NCBI GenBank assembly: GCA_036276115.1
Contig: DATBEM010000125.1
Location: 30,598-94,597 of the forward strand
Source of the DNA: Trebonia sp036276115
GTDB lineage: Bacteria > Actinomycetota > Actinomycetes > Streptosporangiales > Streptosporangiaceae
DNA: 64,000 nt
Reading direction: 5' to 3'
A program made the translations under genes and the position numbers. Shown one piece after another: positions 55,725-64,000 of the stretch (its first letter is position 1; the number at the start of each line of letters is the position of its first letter). The notes below the pieces were generated by a model. It was not told the DNA's origin. It searched no databases and saw only the letters and a program-made list of their open reading frames with translations.

Positions 55725-58568
55725 TCACGGCGGCGCGGGCGGGAGGGCGGCCTCGGCCAGCGCGCCCGCCAGCTGGCGGCGGGACGCGATCCCGAGCTTG
55801 GCGAAGACGCTGGTCAGGTGGTACTCGACCGCCTTGACGCTGACGTAGAGCTCGGCCGCGACCTGCCGGTTGGTCAGGCCGGTGGCGGCCAGCCGGGCGA
55901 CGGCCTGCTCGCGGCCGGTCAGCGCGCGCAGCCGCACCGCCCGCGACGGCGGCCGGGGTGCCTGGCCGTCCCCGTCCCCGTCCCTGGCCCCGGCTCCGGC
56001 TCCGGCTCCGGGACCGGCTCCGGGGACGCCCGCCGCCACCAGCGCCCGGTCGCAGTCGCCGACCAGGCCCGCCGCGCCCAGGCCGGCCAGGATGGCCCGC
56101 CCGGTCAGCAGGACTGGCACGGCCGCCTTGCGCTTGCGCAGCTGGACCAGCAGCCGGCCGTAGTCCAGGGCCAGCAGCCCGTCGGCCAGGCTGCGCGAGC
56201 CCGGGGCGGGCATCGCGGTCGCGAACGTCGCGGCGGCCTTCTCCGGCTCGCCCTCCTGCTGCCAGGCCAGCGCGCGCAGCCGGGCGACGTCGGCCCCGGT
56301 GATGCCGCCCCAGGGCGGCGGCGGCGCCTCGTCGAGTAGCCGCCCGGCCTCGTCCAGCCGTCCCTCGTGCAGCCGCGCCTCGGCCAGCCGGTAGCGCCAC
56401 AGGCCCAGGTTGGGGGAGTTGCCGGGCGTCCCGCTGGCGCTGCCGGCCAGCGGCGCCAGCGCGGCGCTGACCCCCGGCCAGTCCGCCCGGGCCCACGCCA
56501 GGTGGGCCGGCGCCAGCGCCGCGTAGGCCAGCGCCTCGGCCGACGGGGAGGCGCTGGCGGCGTCCCGGGCTGCCGCCAGGTGCGGCCGGGCGGCTGCCTC
56601 GCCGTCGCGCAGGACGGTCAGCAAGGCGGCTACGCAGTGCGCGTGGGCCAGGTACATGTGGTGGCCGAGATCCTCCCCGAGCGAGAGGGCGACCTCGATG
56701 TGGGTGGCGGCCGCGTCCCAGTTCCCGCTGCGGAACTCGGCCTCGGCCAGGGCCGTGTAGGCGTGGGTGATCCCGTGCGTGTAAGGGCCGGTGCGCTGCC
56801 AGGTGACGACCGTCGCCAGGTCCGCGATCGCCCCGGCGTAGTCGCCGGACCAGTCGCGGATGACGCCCTTGACGGTCAGCAGCTCCGCCCCGAACGCGCT
56901 CGCCTCCGGCTGCGGCGGGCTGAAGTCGGCCAGCAGCCGCAGCGACTCGGTGATCTCGCTCGTCTTGGCCAGGCTCCAGGCCAGGGCCTGCACCGCGAGG
57001 AAGCTAGCGGACAGGGGCAGGCCGGCCGAGGCGGCCAGCGACCGCCGCGCCCACTCGCGGCCGTCCTCGTCGCGGCCCAGGGCGGTGCTGACCAGGGCCA
57101 GGATGGCGGTGCAGTGCCGCCACAAGGTGGCGTCGCCGGCCGTCGGGGGCGCCTCCGCCAGGAGCCGCAGCCCGCTCGCCGCCTGCTCGAACTCGCCGCG
57201 CAAGACGGCCAGGACGGACAGGGTGTAGTTCCGCCACGGGCCGGGCGGCCGGGCCGCCACCGCGGCGGCGTAGTCGCCCACGCCGCGCAGGTCCCCGGTG
57301 GTCACGGCGTGCCGGATGGCACCGAGCAGGCTCAGCTCGCCCCGGCCCGGGTCGTCGTCCACCCGCGCGGCCCAGCCCAGGTAGCGGGCCGCCAGCGGCA
57401 CCGCCCCGGTCTCCTCGGCCGCGCCGGCGGCCGCGATCAGTTCCCCCGCCAGCGCGCCGTCGAGGCCGCCGGCCACGGCCGCGACCCGGTGCCCGTAGGT
57501 GGCCGGCGGGGCCAGCAGGCCGGCCGCGGCCTGGTGCAGCCGCCGCCGCTCGGCCGCCGACAGGTCCTCGTAAACCGCCGCCCGGGCCAGCGGGTGGGTG
57601 AAGACGAGCTCGTCCTCGCCGCGCCCGGCCCGGACTTCGAGCAAGCCCGCGGCGACCGCCTCATCCAGCGCCGCGGCCGGGTCGGGGAGGCCGGCCACGG
57701 CGGCGGCCAGCCGCAGGCCGCAGCGGACCCCGGCCACCCCGGTTGCCCGCACGAGCTGGCGGGCCGGGGCGCCGAGCCGGGCCAGCCGGGCCAGCACCGA
57801 GGCGGCGTACGCGCGGGGCGCGGGCAGGAACTCGTGCTCGCCCCGCAGGGCCTCATCCGGCAGCTCGGCGAGCAGCGCCGACACGTATAGCGGGTTGCCG
57901 GCGGCGTGGCGCCGCAGCCGCCCGGCGGCCTCCGCCGTCAGGTCCCGGCCGCCGGCCCGGGCCAGCCCGCGGACCTCGCTCGCGCTCAGTCCGGTGAGCT
58001 GCACCCGCTGCACCCGGCCCGGATCGGCCAGCAGCCGGGTCCAGCTCTCGCCCAGCTGCCCGAGCTCGCCCGGGCGGCCCGCCAGCAAGACGACGACCGG
58101 GTCGGCGGAAAGGCGCCGCAGGCAGAACAGCAGCGCGTCGGCTGATGGCCCGTCCGACCAGTGCAGGTCATCGGCCACCAGCGCCAGGGCCGGCCCGCGT
58201 TCCTCAGCCGCGCTGATCCCGGCCAGCAGCGCCGCCCCGGCCGCGACGCTGTTCCAGCCGGCGTCGGCCCCGGCCGACGCCGGGCCGGGCAGCGCGGCGA
58301 GCAGCTGGCCGATCAGGCCGAACTCAAGGCCTGATTCGGCCGGGTCGCCGCTCGCCCAGGCCACCGCCAGGCCCGGCCCGTCGCGCAGGGCCTGGCGCAG
58401 CAGGGCGGTCTTGCCCATGCCGGCCTCGCCCTCGACCAGGACGATCCGGGACTCCCCCGCCCGCGCGGCCGCGATCGCGGTCCCGAGCCGGGCGAGCTCG
58501 TCACCACGGCCGACGAACGCGGCCCCCGCGGTCACTGGGCGCTCGCGCGGCGCATTGCGATGCGGCAA
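55725..58568 (-). CDS. LuxR-family LAL regulator with AAA/NB domain
   Basis: 947-residue large ATP-binding LuxR regulator. N-terminal AAA-type ATPase (about 15-290) with Walker A EGEAGMGKTAL and Walker B-like LALVADDLHWSD, a long TPR-like helical region (about 300-860), and a C-terminal LuxR helix-turn-helix (LTGREQAVARLAATGLTNRQVAAELYVSVKAVEYHLTSVFAKL, quoted here only through its ends LTGREQAV and VEYHLTSVFAKL). LAL regulators activate secondary-metabolite or sugar genes on ATP and ligand binding. The frame begins MPHRNAPRERP; a start at GTG near residue 12 is possible. A CGAAT/ATTCG repeat lies upstream. Confidence 0.9.
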   Translation of the reverse strand: MPHRNAPRERPVTAGAAFVGRGDELARLGTAIAAARAGESRIVLVEGEAGMGKTALLRQALRDGPGLAVAWASGDPAESGLEFGLIGQLLAALPGPASAGADAGWNSVAAGAALLAGISAAEERGPALALVADDLHWSDGPSADALLFCLRRLSADPVVVLLAGRPGELGQLGESWTRLLADPGRVQRVQLTGLSASEVRGLARAGGRDLTAEAAGRLRRHAAGNPLYVSALLAELPDEALRGEHEFLPAPRAYAASVLARLARLGAPARQLVRATGVAGVRCGLRLAAAVAGLPDPAAALDEAVAAGLLEVRAGRGEDELVFTHPLARAAVYEDLSAAERRRLHQAAAGLLAPPATYGHRVAAVAGGLDGALAGELIAAAGAAEETGAVPLAARYLGWAARVDDDPGRGELSLLGAIRHAVTTGDLRGVGDYAAAVAARPPGPWRNYTLSVLAVLRGEFEQAASGLRLLAEAPPTAGDATLWRHCTAILALVSTALGRDEDGREWARRSLAASAGLPLSASFLAVQALAWSLAKTSEITESLRLLADFSPPQPEASAFGAELLTVKGVIRDWSGDYAGAIADLATVVTWQRTGPYTHGITHAYTALAEAEFRSGNWDAAATHIEVALSLGEDLGHHMYLAHAHCVAALLTVLRDGEAAARPHLAAARDAASASPSAEALAYAALAPAHLAWARADWPGVSAALAPLAGSASGTPGNSPNLGLWRYRLAEARLHEGRLDEAGRLLDEAPPPPWGGITGADVARLRALAWQQEGEPEKAAATFATAMPAPGSRSLADGLLALDYGRLLVQLRKRKAAVPVLLTGRAILAGLGAAGLVGDCDRALVAAGVPGAGPGAGAGAGARDGDGDGQAPRPPSRAVRLRALTGREQAVARLAATGLTNRQVAAELYVSVKAVEYHLTSVFAKLGIASRRQLAGALAEAALPPAPP

Positions 58569-58616
58569 GGCCCGGCAATGAGTGAAAGCGGAGTGGGCAA
58601 CACGCCATCATCGTAA

Positions 58617-58634
58617 CGAATGTTCGATAATTCG
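58617..58634. promoter_or_regulatory. Inverted repeat upstream of LAL gene
   Basis: CGAAT (58617-58621) and ATTCG (58630-58634) flank GTTCGATA in the only strongly AT-rich part of this region (58600-58690), about 50 bases before the LAL start. It may be the promoter and operator of that gene. Confidence 0.35.
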
Positions 58635-58663
58635 TCATATGCCGTCACTATCACTTTATTAGG

Positions 58664-59155
58664 CTATTTTTCTTTTTGCGATGGCGCTAATTCGCGCAGG
58701 GCCGCCAGCTTGCCCCGCAGCACCGCTTGCTCGCGCTCGTTGCCGCACAGGCGCAGGGCCGCCGTGAGCTCGGCCCGCGCCTCGCCGCCACGGCCCAGCC
58801 GCCGCAGGAGCTCACCCCGCACGCTCGGCAGCAAAGGTCGCCGCCGGAGGTGGCCGAGGAGCCCTCGGTGAAGATCAGGTAGACCACGCTGAGCACCGAG
58901 CCGAGCCGCTCCCCCCGCTCGGTGGCCGGCGGCACCGCGAACGGCACCCCGGCCGCCGCGAGCGCCTTGCTGGCCGGTGGACTCGCGCCACGCCCGCTCC
59001 CTCTTGATCCACTCATTGCCGGCCGGGAGCTCATCGATCGTGGGCACCCGGCGGATCTCGGCCTTGAGGCCGGGGCCGGTGACGGGCAGCCGCCGGGCCC
59101 ACTCCGCCGCCTCCTCCTTGGAGGCGACGTTGAGGAGGTAGAACCCGCCGGCTCA
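58664..59155 (-). pseudogene. Decayed YCII protein plus ECF42-type sigma factor
   Basis: Reading leftward from the ferritin-like stop, one frame encodes the C-terminal part of a YCII/DGPF-like protein (GFYLLNVASKEEAAEWARRL through IRRVPTIDELPAG), then a shifted frame encodes a piece of sigma-factor C-terminal extension (KALAAAGVPFAVPPA and LSVVYLIFTEGSSATSGGD), then a second shift gives the last TPR-like segment (ELLRRLGRGGEARAELTAAL). Region 2, region 4 and all starts are missing. It is the remnant of a second YCII-ECF42 module like the intact one at 48589-50211. Two frameshifts and large internal deletions make it non-functional. Confidence 0.75.
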
Positions 59156-60031
59156 GGCCTGGTAGTCAGTCGGCGGCCGGGCCAGGGAGGTCCCGGTGAA
59201 CGCGGCCGGCACCGGGTAGGTGCCGAGGATGAAGTTCAAGATCGCCGCGTGCTGGAACTCCACCGGCTGGATGGAGGCGGCGGTCTTGATGCCGGCCGCG
59301 CTCTTGATGACCGACAGGCCGTTCTGGTAGGTCTCGCCGGCGGTGTTCTCCACCAGCAACGCCAGCTTGGCCAGCCCGGTGACGTTGGTGACCTTGGCCA
59401 GCGAGCTGTTGATGGTCGGCTGCAGGACCGGGTCGGTGGCCGTGACCGGCTGCTTGCCGGCCGAGGTGAGCACCGCGTTCCACGCCTTCTGGTGGTCCTG
59501 GTGCTGGCTCATCGCGGTCTGGGCGAAGGTGACGACGGCGGGCGGGACCGTCCCGAGCTTGCCCGCCTGGGCGGCCTTGATCCCGGCCATGTAGGTAGCG
59601 ACGCCGGAGTTCTCCAGGCTCGCCGCCATCGCGACCACCTGCAGGTCGCCGGACAGGTTCTGCCCCTCGCCGCCGCCGGCCGCGGCGGAGCCGGAGGCCG
59701 CGGGGGGCATCGAGGCCGACGCGGAGCTGGTGGCGCCCGATCCGGCCGCCGCGCCGGACGAGGTGGACGACGAGGAACTGCTGCCGCAGGCGGCCAGCAG
59801 CGCGGCCCCGGCGACGCCGCCGGCGGTGGCCAGCAGGCGGCGCCGGCCGAGGTGCGCGTCCCGGGCCGGGCCGCCGCCGGGCTGGCCCGCCGCGCGGTCG
59901 CGGATGTCGGCCGCCCACTCGGCGAGGCTGGACGTCAGGGCGGGCAGGGCGAGGTCGTGGTGCATGGCGTCCAGGTCCGCCGTCATGGACCGGAGCTCCG
60001 CCTCGGACAGGTGCATCGGGTCACTGCTCAT
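59153..60031 (-). CDS. Tat-type ferritin-like lipoprotein
   Basis: 292-residue protein. A cytosolic N-terminus (1-65, with a SAELRSMTADLDAM-like helix, here SEAELRSMTADLDAM), then RRRLLATAGGVAGAALLAAC, a twin-arginine signal ending in a lipobox Cys (about 83), a Ser/Ala-rich spacer, and a ferritin-like four-helix domain (about 130-290) with SLENSGVATYMAGI, SQHQDHQKAWNAVL, LALLVENTAGETYQNGL and EFQHAAILNFILG. It is related to the second half of the Tat-exported ferritin-like protein at 20163-21434. The 3' neighbour gene shares an 11-bp overlap. Confidence 0.85.
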   Translation of the reverse strand: MSSDPMHLSEAELRSMTADLDAMHHDLALPALTSSLAEWAADIRDRAAGQPGGGPARDAHLGRRRLLATAGGVAGAALLAACGSSSSSSTSSGAAAGSGATSSASASMPPAASGSAAAGGGEGQNLSGDLQVVAMAASLENSGVATYMAGIKAAQAGKLGTVPPAVVTFAQTAMSQHQDHQKAWNAVLTSAGKQPVTATDPVLQPTINSSLAKVTNVTGLAKLALLVENTAGETYQNGLSVIKSAAGIKTAASIQPVEFQHAAILNFILGTYPVPAAFTGTSLARPPTDYQA

Positions 60032-60407
60032 GACTTGGCTCCCTGGCTCGCGGGGGCGGCTTTGCTGGTCGGGTAGAACGCGTTCGGGAAGCCGACGGAG
60101 CCCGCTTGACGACCGGCACGAAAGCGGGGTCGGGACTGGCCTGCTTGGCCCCGCCGAGGGCGGTGGTGGCGGACTGGAAGGCGGCCAGGTGCTGGGAGCG
60201 CTGGTTCATCGTGGTGGTGGCGAAGGCCTTGATGACCGGGTTGGCCGAGCCGCCGCCGATGTAGGGCAGGCCGAGCGCGGTCTTGTACGTGCTGACCGCG
60301 AGCACCTCGATGGAGGAGGCCGTCTGCAGCACCTGGACGTCGGTGCCGGCAGCGGCGAACGCGGGACGGCCGATGAAGCCCGCCAGCGCGCCGGTCGCGG
60401 CGAGCAC
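60021..60407 (-). CDS. Truncated ferritin-like protein, probably degraded
   Basis: 128-residue frame from GTG 60407. It has an h-region-like start (LAATGALAGFIG) and the first half of a ferritin-like domain (LQTASSIEVLAVSTYKTAL and FATTTMNQRSQHLAAFQ), then runs into a sequence (KRAPSASRTRSTRPAKPPP) unlike the family, after SPDPAFVPVV. The upstream codons (SRLAATAARAGG) continue the frame but have no good start. Probably a frameshifted partner of the following gene, which overlaps it by 11 bp. It lies 92 bp past miaA in the same orientation. Confidence 0.55.
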   Translation of the reverse strand: MLAATGALAGFIGRPAFAAAGTDVQVLQTASSIEVLAVSTYKTALGLPYIGGGSANPVIKAFATTTMNQRSQHLAAFQSATTALGGAKQASPDPAFVPVVKRAPSASRTRSTRPAKPPPRAREPSHEQ

Positions 60408-60499
60408 TCCGCCCGCGCGGGCGGCCGTCGCGGCCAGCCGCGAGTCGGGCGAATAGGAGAACCGCGAGCCGGAATTTCGCCCGATATAAGCCGTCGTCT

Positions 60500-61477
60500 T
60501 TAGCGACGGGCGGAAATGGCCCGCGCGATTTCCCGGAAGGCATGGTCGGGCGAGGTGACCATGCGCGGCGACGGCAGCTTGGCGAACCAGGTGCGCTGGC
60601 GGCGGGTATGCGGGCGGATGTGGTCAAGCACCGCCTCCCGCACGTCCGCGAGCTCGGCCGGGGACAGCTGGGCGACCGGCTTGCCGAGCCGCCGGGCGAG
60701 GTCGAAGAACTCGCGGTACCCGTGGGTGTGCAGGACCTGGTTGCGGCTGTCGCGACCGCGCGCGCGGGCCTCCTCGTCCAGCCCGTAGCGGGCGGCCAGG
60801 TCCGTCACCTCGCCGAACAGGCCCCGCCGGACCTGGTCGTCGTAGGTCTGGGCGACCTGCTGCTCCACCGCCCGCGGGCCGGGGTCCAGGCCGAGCACGA
60901 GCACCCGCGACTCCGGCGCCGACCGCCGGGCCTCGCCCCCGGCCATCACCGCCGCGAGCGCGTTGAGCACCGCCTCGTAGTTGCTGGGGTGCACCCGGGC
61001 GGCCGCGGCCCGGTCCAGGCGGCGGAGCATCGCGTGCGCGTCGGCCGCCATCGACGGCGGGAAGTCACGCCGCAGCGACGCCCGGACGGTGCCCGCGCCG
61101 CCGACCTCCCAGCCCTCGGTCAGGGCGCTGACGTAGACGCCGGTCCCGCCGACGACGAACGGCAGCGCGCCGGCCTGCGCGGCGGCGGCGATCCGCTCGC
61201 GCGCCAGGGCGACGTAGTCCTCGAGCTCCAGCTTGCGCGACGGCTCGGTGACGTCGATGAGGGCGTGCTCGATGCCCCGCATCTCCGCCGCGGTGGTCTT
61301 GCTGGTGCCGATGTCCATGTACCGGTACACCTGGCGCGAGTCGGCCGAGATGACGACCACCGGGCGGCCCAGCTCGCGCTCGACCCGCAACGCGGCCTTG
61401 ACCGACAGGCCGGTCTTGCCCGATGACGTGGGGCCGTAGAGCGCGACGAGCGGGCCCGGCCGGGCCTCAGCTGGCAC
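60500..61477 (-). CDS. miaA: MiaA-like tRNA dimethylallyltransferase
   Basis: 325-residue P-loop protein of the MiaA family. GPTSSGKTGLS is the P-loop that binds DMAPP pyrophosphate, and ISADSRQVYRYMDIGTSK is the SADSxQxYxxMDIGT motif. PFVVGGTGVYVSAL and the C-terminal zinc-free extension with HTRRQRTWFAKL (Arg-Gln-Arg-Thr-Trp-Phe contact region) are also in order. MiaA prenylates A37 of tRNAs reading U-starting codons. It diverges from usual actinobacterial MiaA (e.g. VERELGRPVVVISADS rather than the common LGGEVVNADS), and is followed by ferritin-like genes, so it may be a second copy. Confidence 0.88.
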   Translation of the reverse strand: MPAEARPGPLVALYGPTSSGKTGLSVKAALRVERELGRPVVVISADSRQVYRYMDIGTSKTTAAEMRGIEHALIDVTEPSRKLELEDYVALARERIAAAAQAGALPFVVGGTGVYVSALTEGWEVGGAGTVRASLRRDFPPSMAADAHAMLRRLDRAAAARVHPSNYEAVLNALAAVMAGGEARRSAPESRVLVLGLDPGPRAVEQQVAQTYDDQVRRGLFGEVTDLAARYGLDEEARARGRDSRNQVLHTHGYREFFDLARRLGKPVAQLSPAELADVREAVLDHIRPHTRRQRTWFAKLPSPRMVTSPDHAFREIARAISARR

Positions 61478-61592
61478 GCCGCGGCTCCCTTCGCCCGGTT
61501 CCCGGGCTGTTGGCGTATCGGGCCGTCGTGGCCAGACAGCATCCTAGGCCCTCCGGCTGGTAATGCGGGCCAGCCGGCCGCCGGCCGCGGTG

Positions 61593-63494
61593 CTAGCCGC
61601 GCTTGCGGAAGCCGAGGAACCCGCGGCCGGATTCCGGGCCACGGCCGCCGCGCCGGGAGCGCGCCATCAGCCGCGGGTCCCACTCGGCCCCGAGCCCGCT
61701 GGCCTCCAGCCATCGCTGGGCGAGCACCGGCTGGATGATCGTGACCATCGCCAGGTACTTCTCCGGCACCGAGCGGTCGGCCGGCGGATCGCCGTGCCCG
61801 CCATCGCGCCCGTCTCCCCGCCGGTCGCCGCGCGCCTGGCCGCGGGCCGCCGCGAGGAGCCCGCCGATCACGGCCGGCGGCGCCACCAGCGCCCACTCGG
61901 CCAGCTCGCGGCCGACGCGCGGCCGGTCCAGGTCAGGCAGGACGATTACCTGGAAGATGCGGGCCAGCTCGTCGGCGTGCAGCTCCCGGTCGGCCGGGCG
62001 AGCGTCGGCGATGCACCAGTTTGCCTCGAACAGCATCCGCCGCGCGTCGACCCGGTTACCGAGCTCGGGCTCGGCCCCGATCGTCAGGATGTCCTGCAGC
62101 AGCAGCTTGAACTCGGCCGCGTCGCCGGTTCCGGCCAGCCGGGCCAGCAGGTCCGGCAGCGAGCGGGCCATGGCCGCCTCGAACAAGCGCGGCGGCTGGC
62201 CGGGCGGCGCGGGCCGCGGGCCGCCCGGGCGGTGGTCCGGCTCCGGCTCCGGCTCCGCCCAGTCGTCGTCTGTCCAGCCATCATCGGCCCAGTAGCCGCC
62301 GGCGTCCTCGTCGGCGTCCGGCCCGGGGTCGAGGGCCAGCCCTGTCTCCAGGACTTCCGCATCGTCCAGCGCCCGCTCGGCCTCCAGCCCGGCCTCGGCC
62401 TCCGGGCTGGGCCCGGCCTCCCGGCCGCGCCTGGCCTCTTGCCCGCGCCCGGACTCCTGGCTCAGTACCGCCTCGGCGTCCGCGCGCGGGCCGCCGTCCG
62501 GTCCGGCCGGGGCCACCGGGACCGCCCGCCGCGCCCAGCGGGCGTGCAGGATGTCGTAGACGGCCGCCAGCCGGGCCTGCAGCGGCTGCTCGACGCCGCA
62601 CTCGGCGACCAGCTGCTCCACCGCCTCGGCCCCGCCCTGCTGGTACTCGGCGACGAGCCATTGCGCCAGCCACGCCTGCGGGCTGCCGGCCAGCTCGCCG
62701 GGGTCACCCGGGATCGCGAGGATCTCCTTGCGCCCGCCGCCGGCCGCCTCCTCGCCCGTGTCGGAGCGGAACACCACGTCGGGCACGGCGGCGCCCTCGC
62801 TTGCGCCCGGCGGCAGCTCGAACGTCGAGAACGACCAGCCGCGGCGGACGGTGCCCAGCAGCGGGCGGGAGATCCGCCATAGCCCCCACAGCAGCCGGGC
62901 CTGGGCGCCGTCGCCCGGCAGCCGGGCCACCGCCGGCTGCGGCAGGCTGATGGCCAGCGGCGCGTTCGGGTCGGCGACCGCGGCCGCGATGACCTCGGCG
63001 AGCCCGTCGCCCCCGGCCGCCTCCCGGGCCTCGCGGTCGAGCCACTGCATCGCCCCGCTCACCAGGGCGTCGACCTCGGCCCCGCTGAGGGTGGGCAGCT
63101 CCGTGCCGGCCGCGACCTGGCCGGGCCGCTCGCCCGCGGTGGCCGGCAGGCCCATCCGGCACAAGGCGATGGCGGCCTCGGGCGTCAGCAGGCTGGTGTT
63201 GCCGACCAGGACGCGGGAGACCAGCGGCCGGGCGCGGTCCCCGCGCTCGGGCTGCTGCCCGCGCGAGCGCCACGCGAGGGCGGCGACGGCGCCGTTCGGC
63301 GGCAGGACCTGGTAGGCCACGCTCTGCGAGAGCGCGTCGGCCGACGGGTGCCGGACCCAGGAGCGCAGGCGGATGTCCCAGCCCCGGGTCGACTCCGGCG
63401 ACATGGAGCTCGCGACTGGGCAAAGATCCCTGACCGGGTGCCATCGGTACTCGATCTGGTGGATCTCCCGAGGTTCAGGCACCAATCCCCCCAC
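61593..63494 (-). CDS. Large protein of unknown function
   Basis: Up to 633 residues from GTG 63494. I do not recognise it. N-terminal domain (about 10-320) has EYRWHPVRDLCPVASSMSP and RAVSRVLVGNTSLLTPEAAIALCR-like segments (here PLVSRVLVGNTSLLTPEA), a long acidic and proline-rich linker (about 360-455, many Glu-Pro and Asp-Asp pairs) and a helical C-terminal domain (about 460-600). No signal peptide, membrane segment or catalytic motif is visible. The overall layout reminds me of GTPase-associated proteins of conflict or signalling systems, but that is only an impression. Single gene, not in an operon. Confidence 0.65.
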   Translation of the reverse strand: MGGLVPEPREIHQIEYRWHPVRDLCPVASSMSPESTRGWDIRLRSWVRHPSADALSQSVAYQVLPPNGAVAALAWRSRGQQPERGDRARPLVSRVLVGNTSLLTPEAAIALCRMGLPATAGERPGQVAAGTELPTLSGAEVDALVSGAMQWLDREAREAAGGDGLAEVIAAAVADPNAPLAISLPQPAVARLPGDGAQARLLWGLWRISRPLLGTVRRGWSFSTFELPPGASEGAAVPDVVFRSDTGEEAAGGGRKEILAIPGDPGELAGSPQAWLAQWLVAEYQQGGAEAVEQLVAECGVEQPLQARLAAVYDILHARWARRAVPVAPAGPDGGPRADAEAVLSQESGRGQEARRGREAGPSPEAEAGLEAERALDDAEVLETGLALDPGPDADEDAGGYWADDGWTDDDWAEPEPEPDHRPGGPRPAPPGQPPRLFEAAMARSLPDLLARLAGTGDAAEFKLLLQDILTIGAEPELGNRVDARRMLFEANWCIADARPADRELHADELARIFQVIVLPDLDRPRVGRELAEWALVAPPAVIGGLLAAARGQARGDRRGDGRDGGHGDPPADRSVPEKYLAMVTIIQPVLAQRWLEASGLGAEWDPRLMARSRRGGRGPESGRGFLGFRKRG

Positions 63495-63585
63495 CCGAGA
63501 CGTTTGTCATCGAAACCGTACCGTGACCGGCCGCCGGGGGCCGCGCGACGCGCCGGCCGCGAGGGCGGCGTGGGAAGATTGCCGC

Positions 63586-63939
63586 ATGCCCGTGCCCGGA
63601 ATTCCGCTAGAAAAACTCGGCTTCCTCACCATCGGCCTGTTCGACGGCGACGACCCGGGACCGGGCCACCAGGCGACGCTGGAGATCATCGAGCTGGGCG
63701 AGCGGCTGGGCTTCGACAGCGCGTGGGTCCGCCACCGGCACCTGCAGTACGGAATCTCCTCCCCCGTGGCCATCCTCGCGGCCGCCGCCGCCCGCACCCG
63801 CCGGATCGAGCTGGGCACCGCCGTGATCCCGCTGGGCTGGGAGAACCCGCTGCGGCTGGCCGAGGACCTGGCGACCGTGGACGTCCTGTCCGGCGGGCGG
63901 CTCAACCCGGGGTTCAGCGTCGGGCCGCCGCGTCACTGA
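63586..63939 (+). pseudogene. Truncated luciferase-like monooxygenase
   Basis: 117-codon frame with the N-terminal part of a flavin-dependent LLM-class monooxygenase: KLGFLTIGLFDGDD, LGERLGFDSAWVRHRHLQYG and TAVIPLGWENPLRLAEDLATVDVLSGGRLN. Such proteins are normally 300-400 residues; here a TGA follows FSVGPPRH and no later part of the family is seen in the remaining 60 bases. It is either broken by an insertion whose body lies beyond the window or decayed. Confidence 0.7.
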
Positions 63940-64000
63940 GGTGATCTCACCGAAATTGGATCGGACATCCAGTCTTTAACGGTGCGGGAGTGGCGTTCCG
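63937..64000. other. Possible end of an inserted element
   Basis: From the TGA that ends the monooxygenase frame, the composition becomes AT-richer (CACCGAAATTGGATCGGACA). GGTGA/TCACC arms occur at 63940-63951. This may be the left end of an insertion sequence that broke the gene, but no terminal repeat can be checked within the window. Confidence 0.3.

Noticed and set aside
55495..56496. Minus-strand frame covering the 16-bp repeat array and the LuxR 3' end
   Set aside because: Its repeat-derived peptide (CTSGTLHL and variants) and out-of-frame overlap with a sound LuxR helix-turn-helix show it is a shadow.
1..64000. tRNA, rRNA or riboswitch genes
   Set aside because: I looked through the intergenic stretches for cloverleaf arms with a CCA end and for common riboswitch cores and found none that I could support by eye.

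Overview
The window is high-GC DNA with strong G/C third-position bias, overlapping ATGA/GTGA gene junctions, CBM2-bearing secreted glycosidases, a type II polyketide synthase, SigK/RskA, TatA and a sortase. It reads as chromosomal DNA of a soil-type, biomass-degrading actinomycete. The genus cannot be told from the sequence alone; a Streptosporangiales-like organism would fit. No rRNA, tRNA, CRISPR array, integrase or complete transposase was recognised.

Layout. (1) 1-7.7 kb: the right part of a type II PKS cluster: tandem TcmI-like cyclase, KS-alpha, KS-beta fused in frame to the ACP, ketoreductase, didomain aromatase/cyclase, then an MFS exporter with a divergent MarR regulator. (2) 7.7-18.9 kb: a cellulose/hemicellulose locus: GH10 xylanase, GH48 cellobiohydrolase, an arabinofuranosidase-like enzyme (all with CBM2), a LacI regulator, a lipoprotein, and a small hypothetical protein paired with a DnaQ-like exonuclease. 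(3) 19-26.9 kb: cell-envelope and redox genes: TatA, class F-type sortase, Tat-exported ferritin-like protein, Nramp transporter, fasciclin lipoprotein, membrane molybdopterin oxidoreductase, SigK and RskA. (4) 27-35.2 kb: PgeF, Lrp regulator, APC permease, Asp/Glu racemase-like protein, DegT aminotransferase, PLD-like protein, ABC exporter and MarR regulator. (5) 35.3-42.3 kb: a compact six-gene plus-strand operon with two ATP-grasp ligases, an FAD oxidase, a stand-alone class II tRNA-synthetase-like catalytic core, an MFS exporter and a GNAT. It looks like an uncharacterised amino-acid or peptide natural-product pathway. (6) 42.6-47.7 kb: a minus-strand operon matching the uncharacterised STM4011-STM4015 system (two radical SAM enzymes, a sulfatase-fold hydrolase, an ATP-grasp protein and a leucine-rich-repeat protein), with all four junctions overlapping by 4 bp. 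(7) 47.9-64 kb: SRPBCC and DGPF proteins with an ECF42-type sigma factor joined through a tandem repeat, two large secreted proteins, a LuxR/LAL regulator, a decayed YCII/ECF pseudogene, ferritin-like genes, a divergent miaA, a large unrecognised protein and a truncated luciferase-like monooxygenase at the right edge.

The most interesting parts are regions 5 and 6: two adjacent enzyme operons that form amide or peptide bonds or do radical chemistry and whose products are unknown. Also notable are the KS-beta/ACP fusion with a TTA codon in its linker, and the 13-bp repeat that forms a chain of overlapping minicistrons leading into a sigma factor gene. All functional assignments rest on motif recognition by eye; no database search was run.
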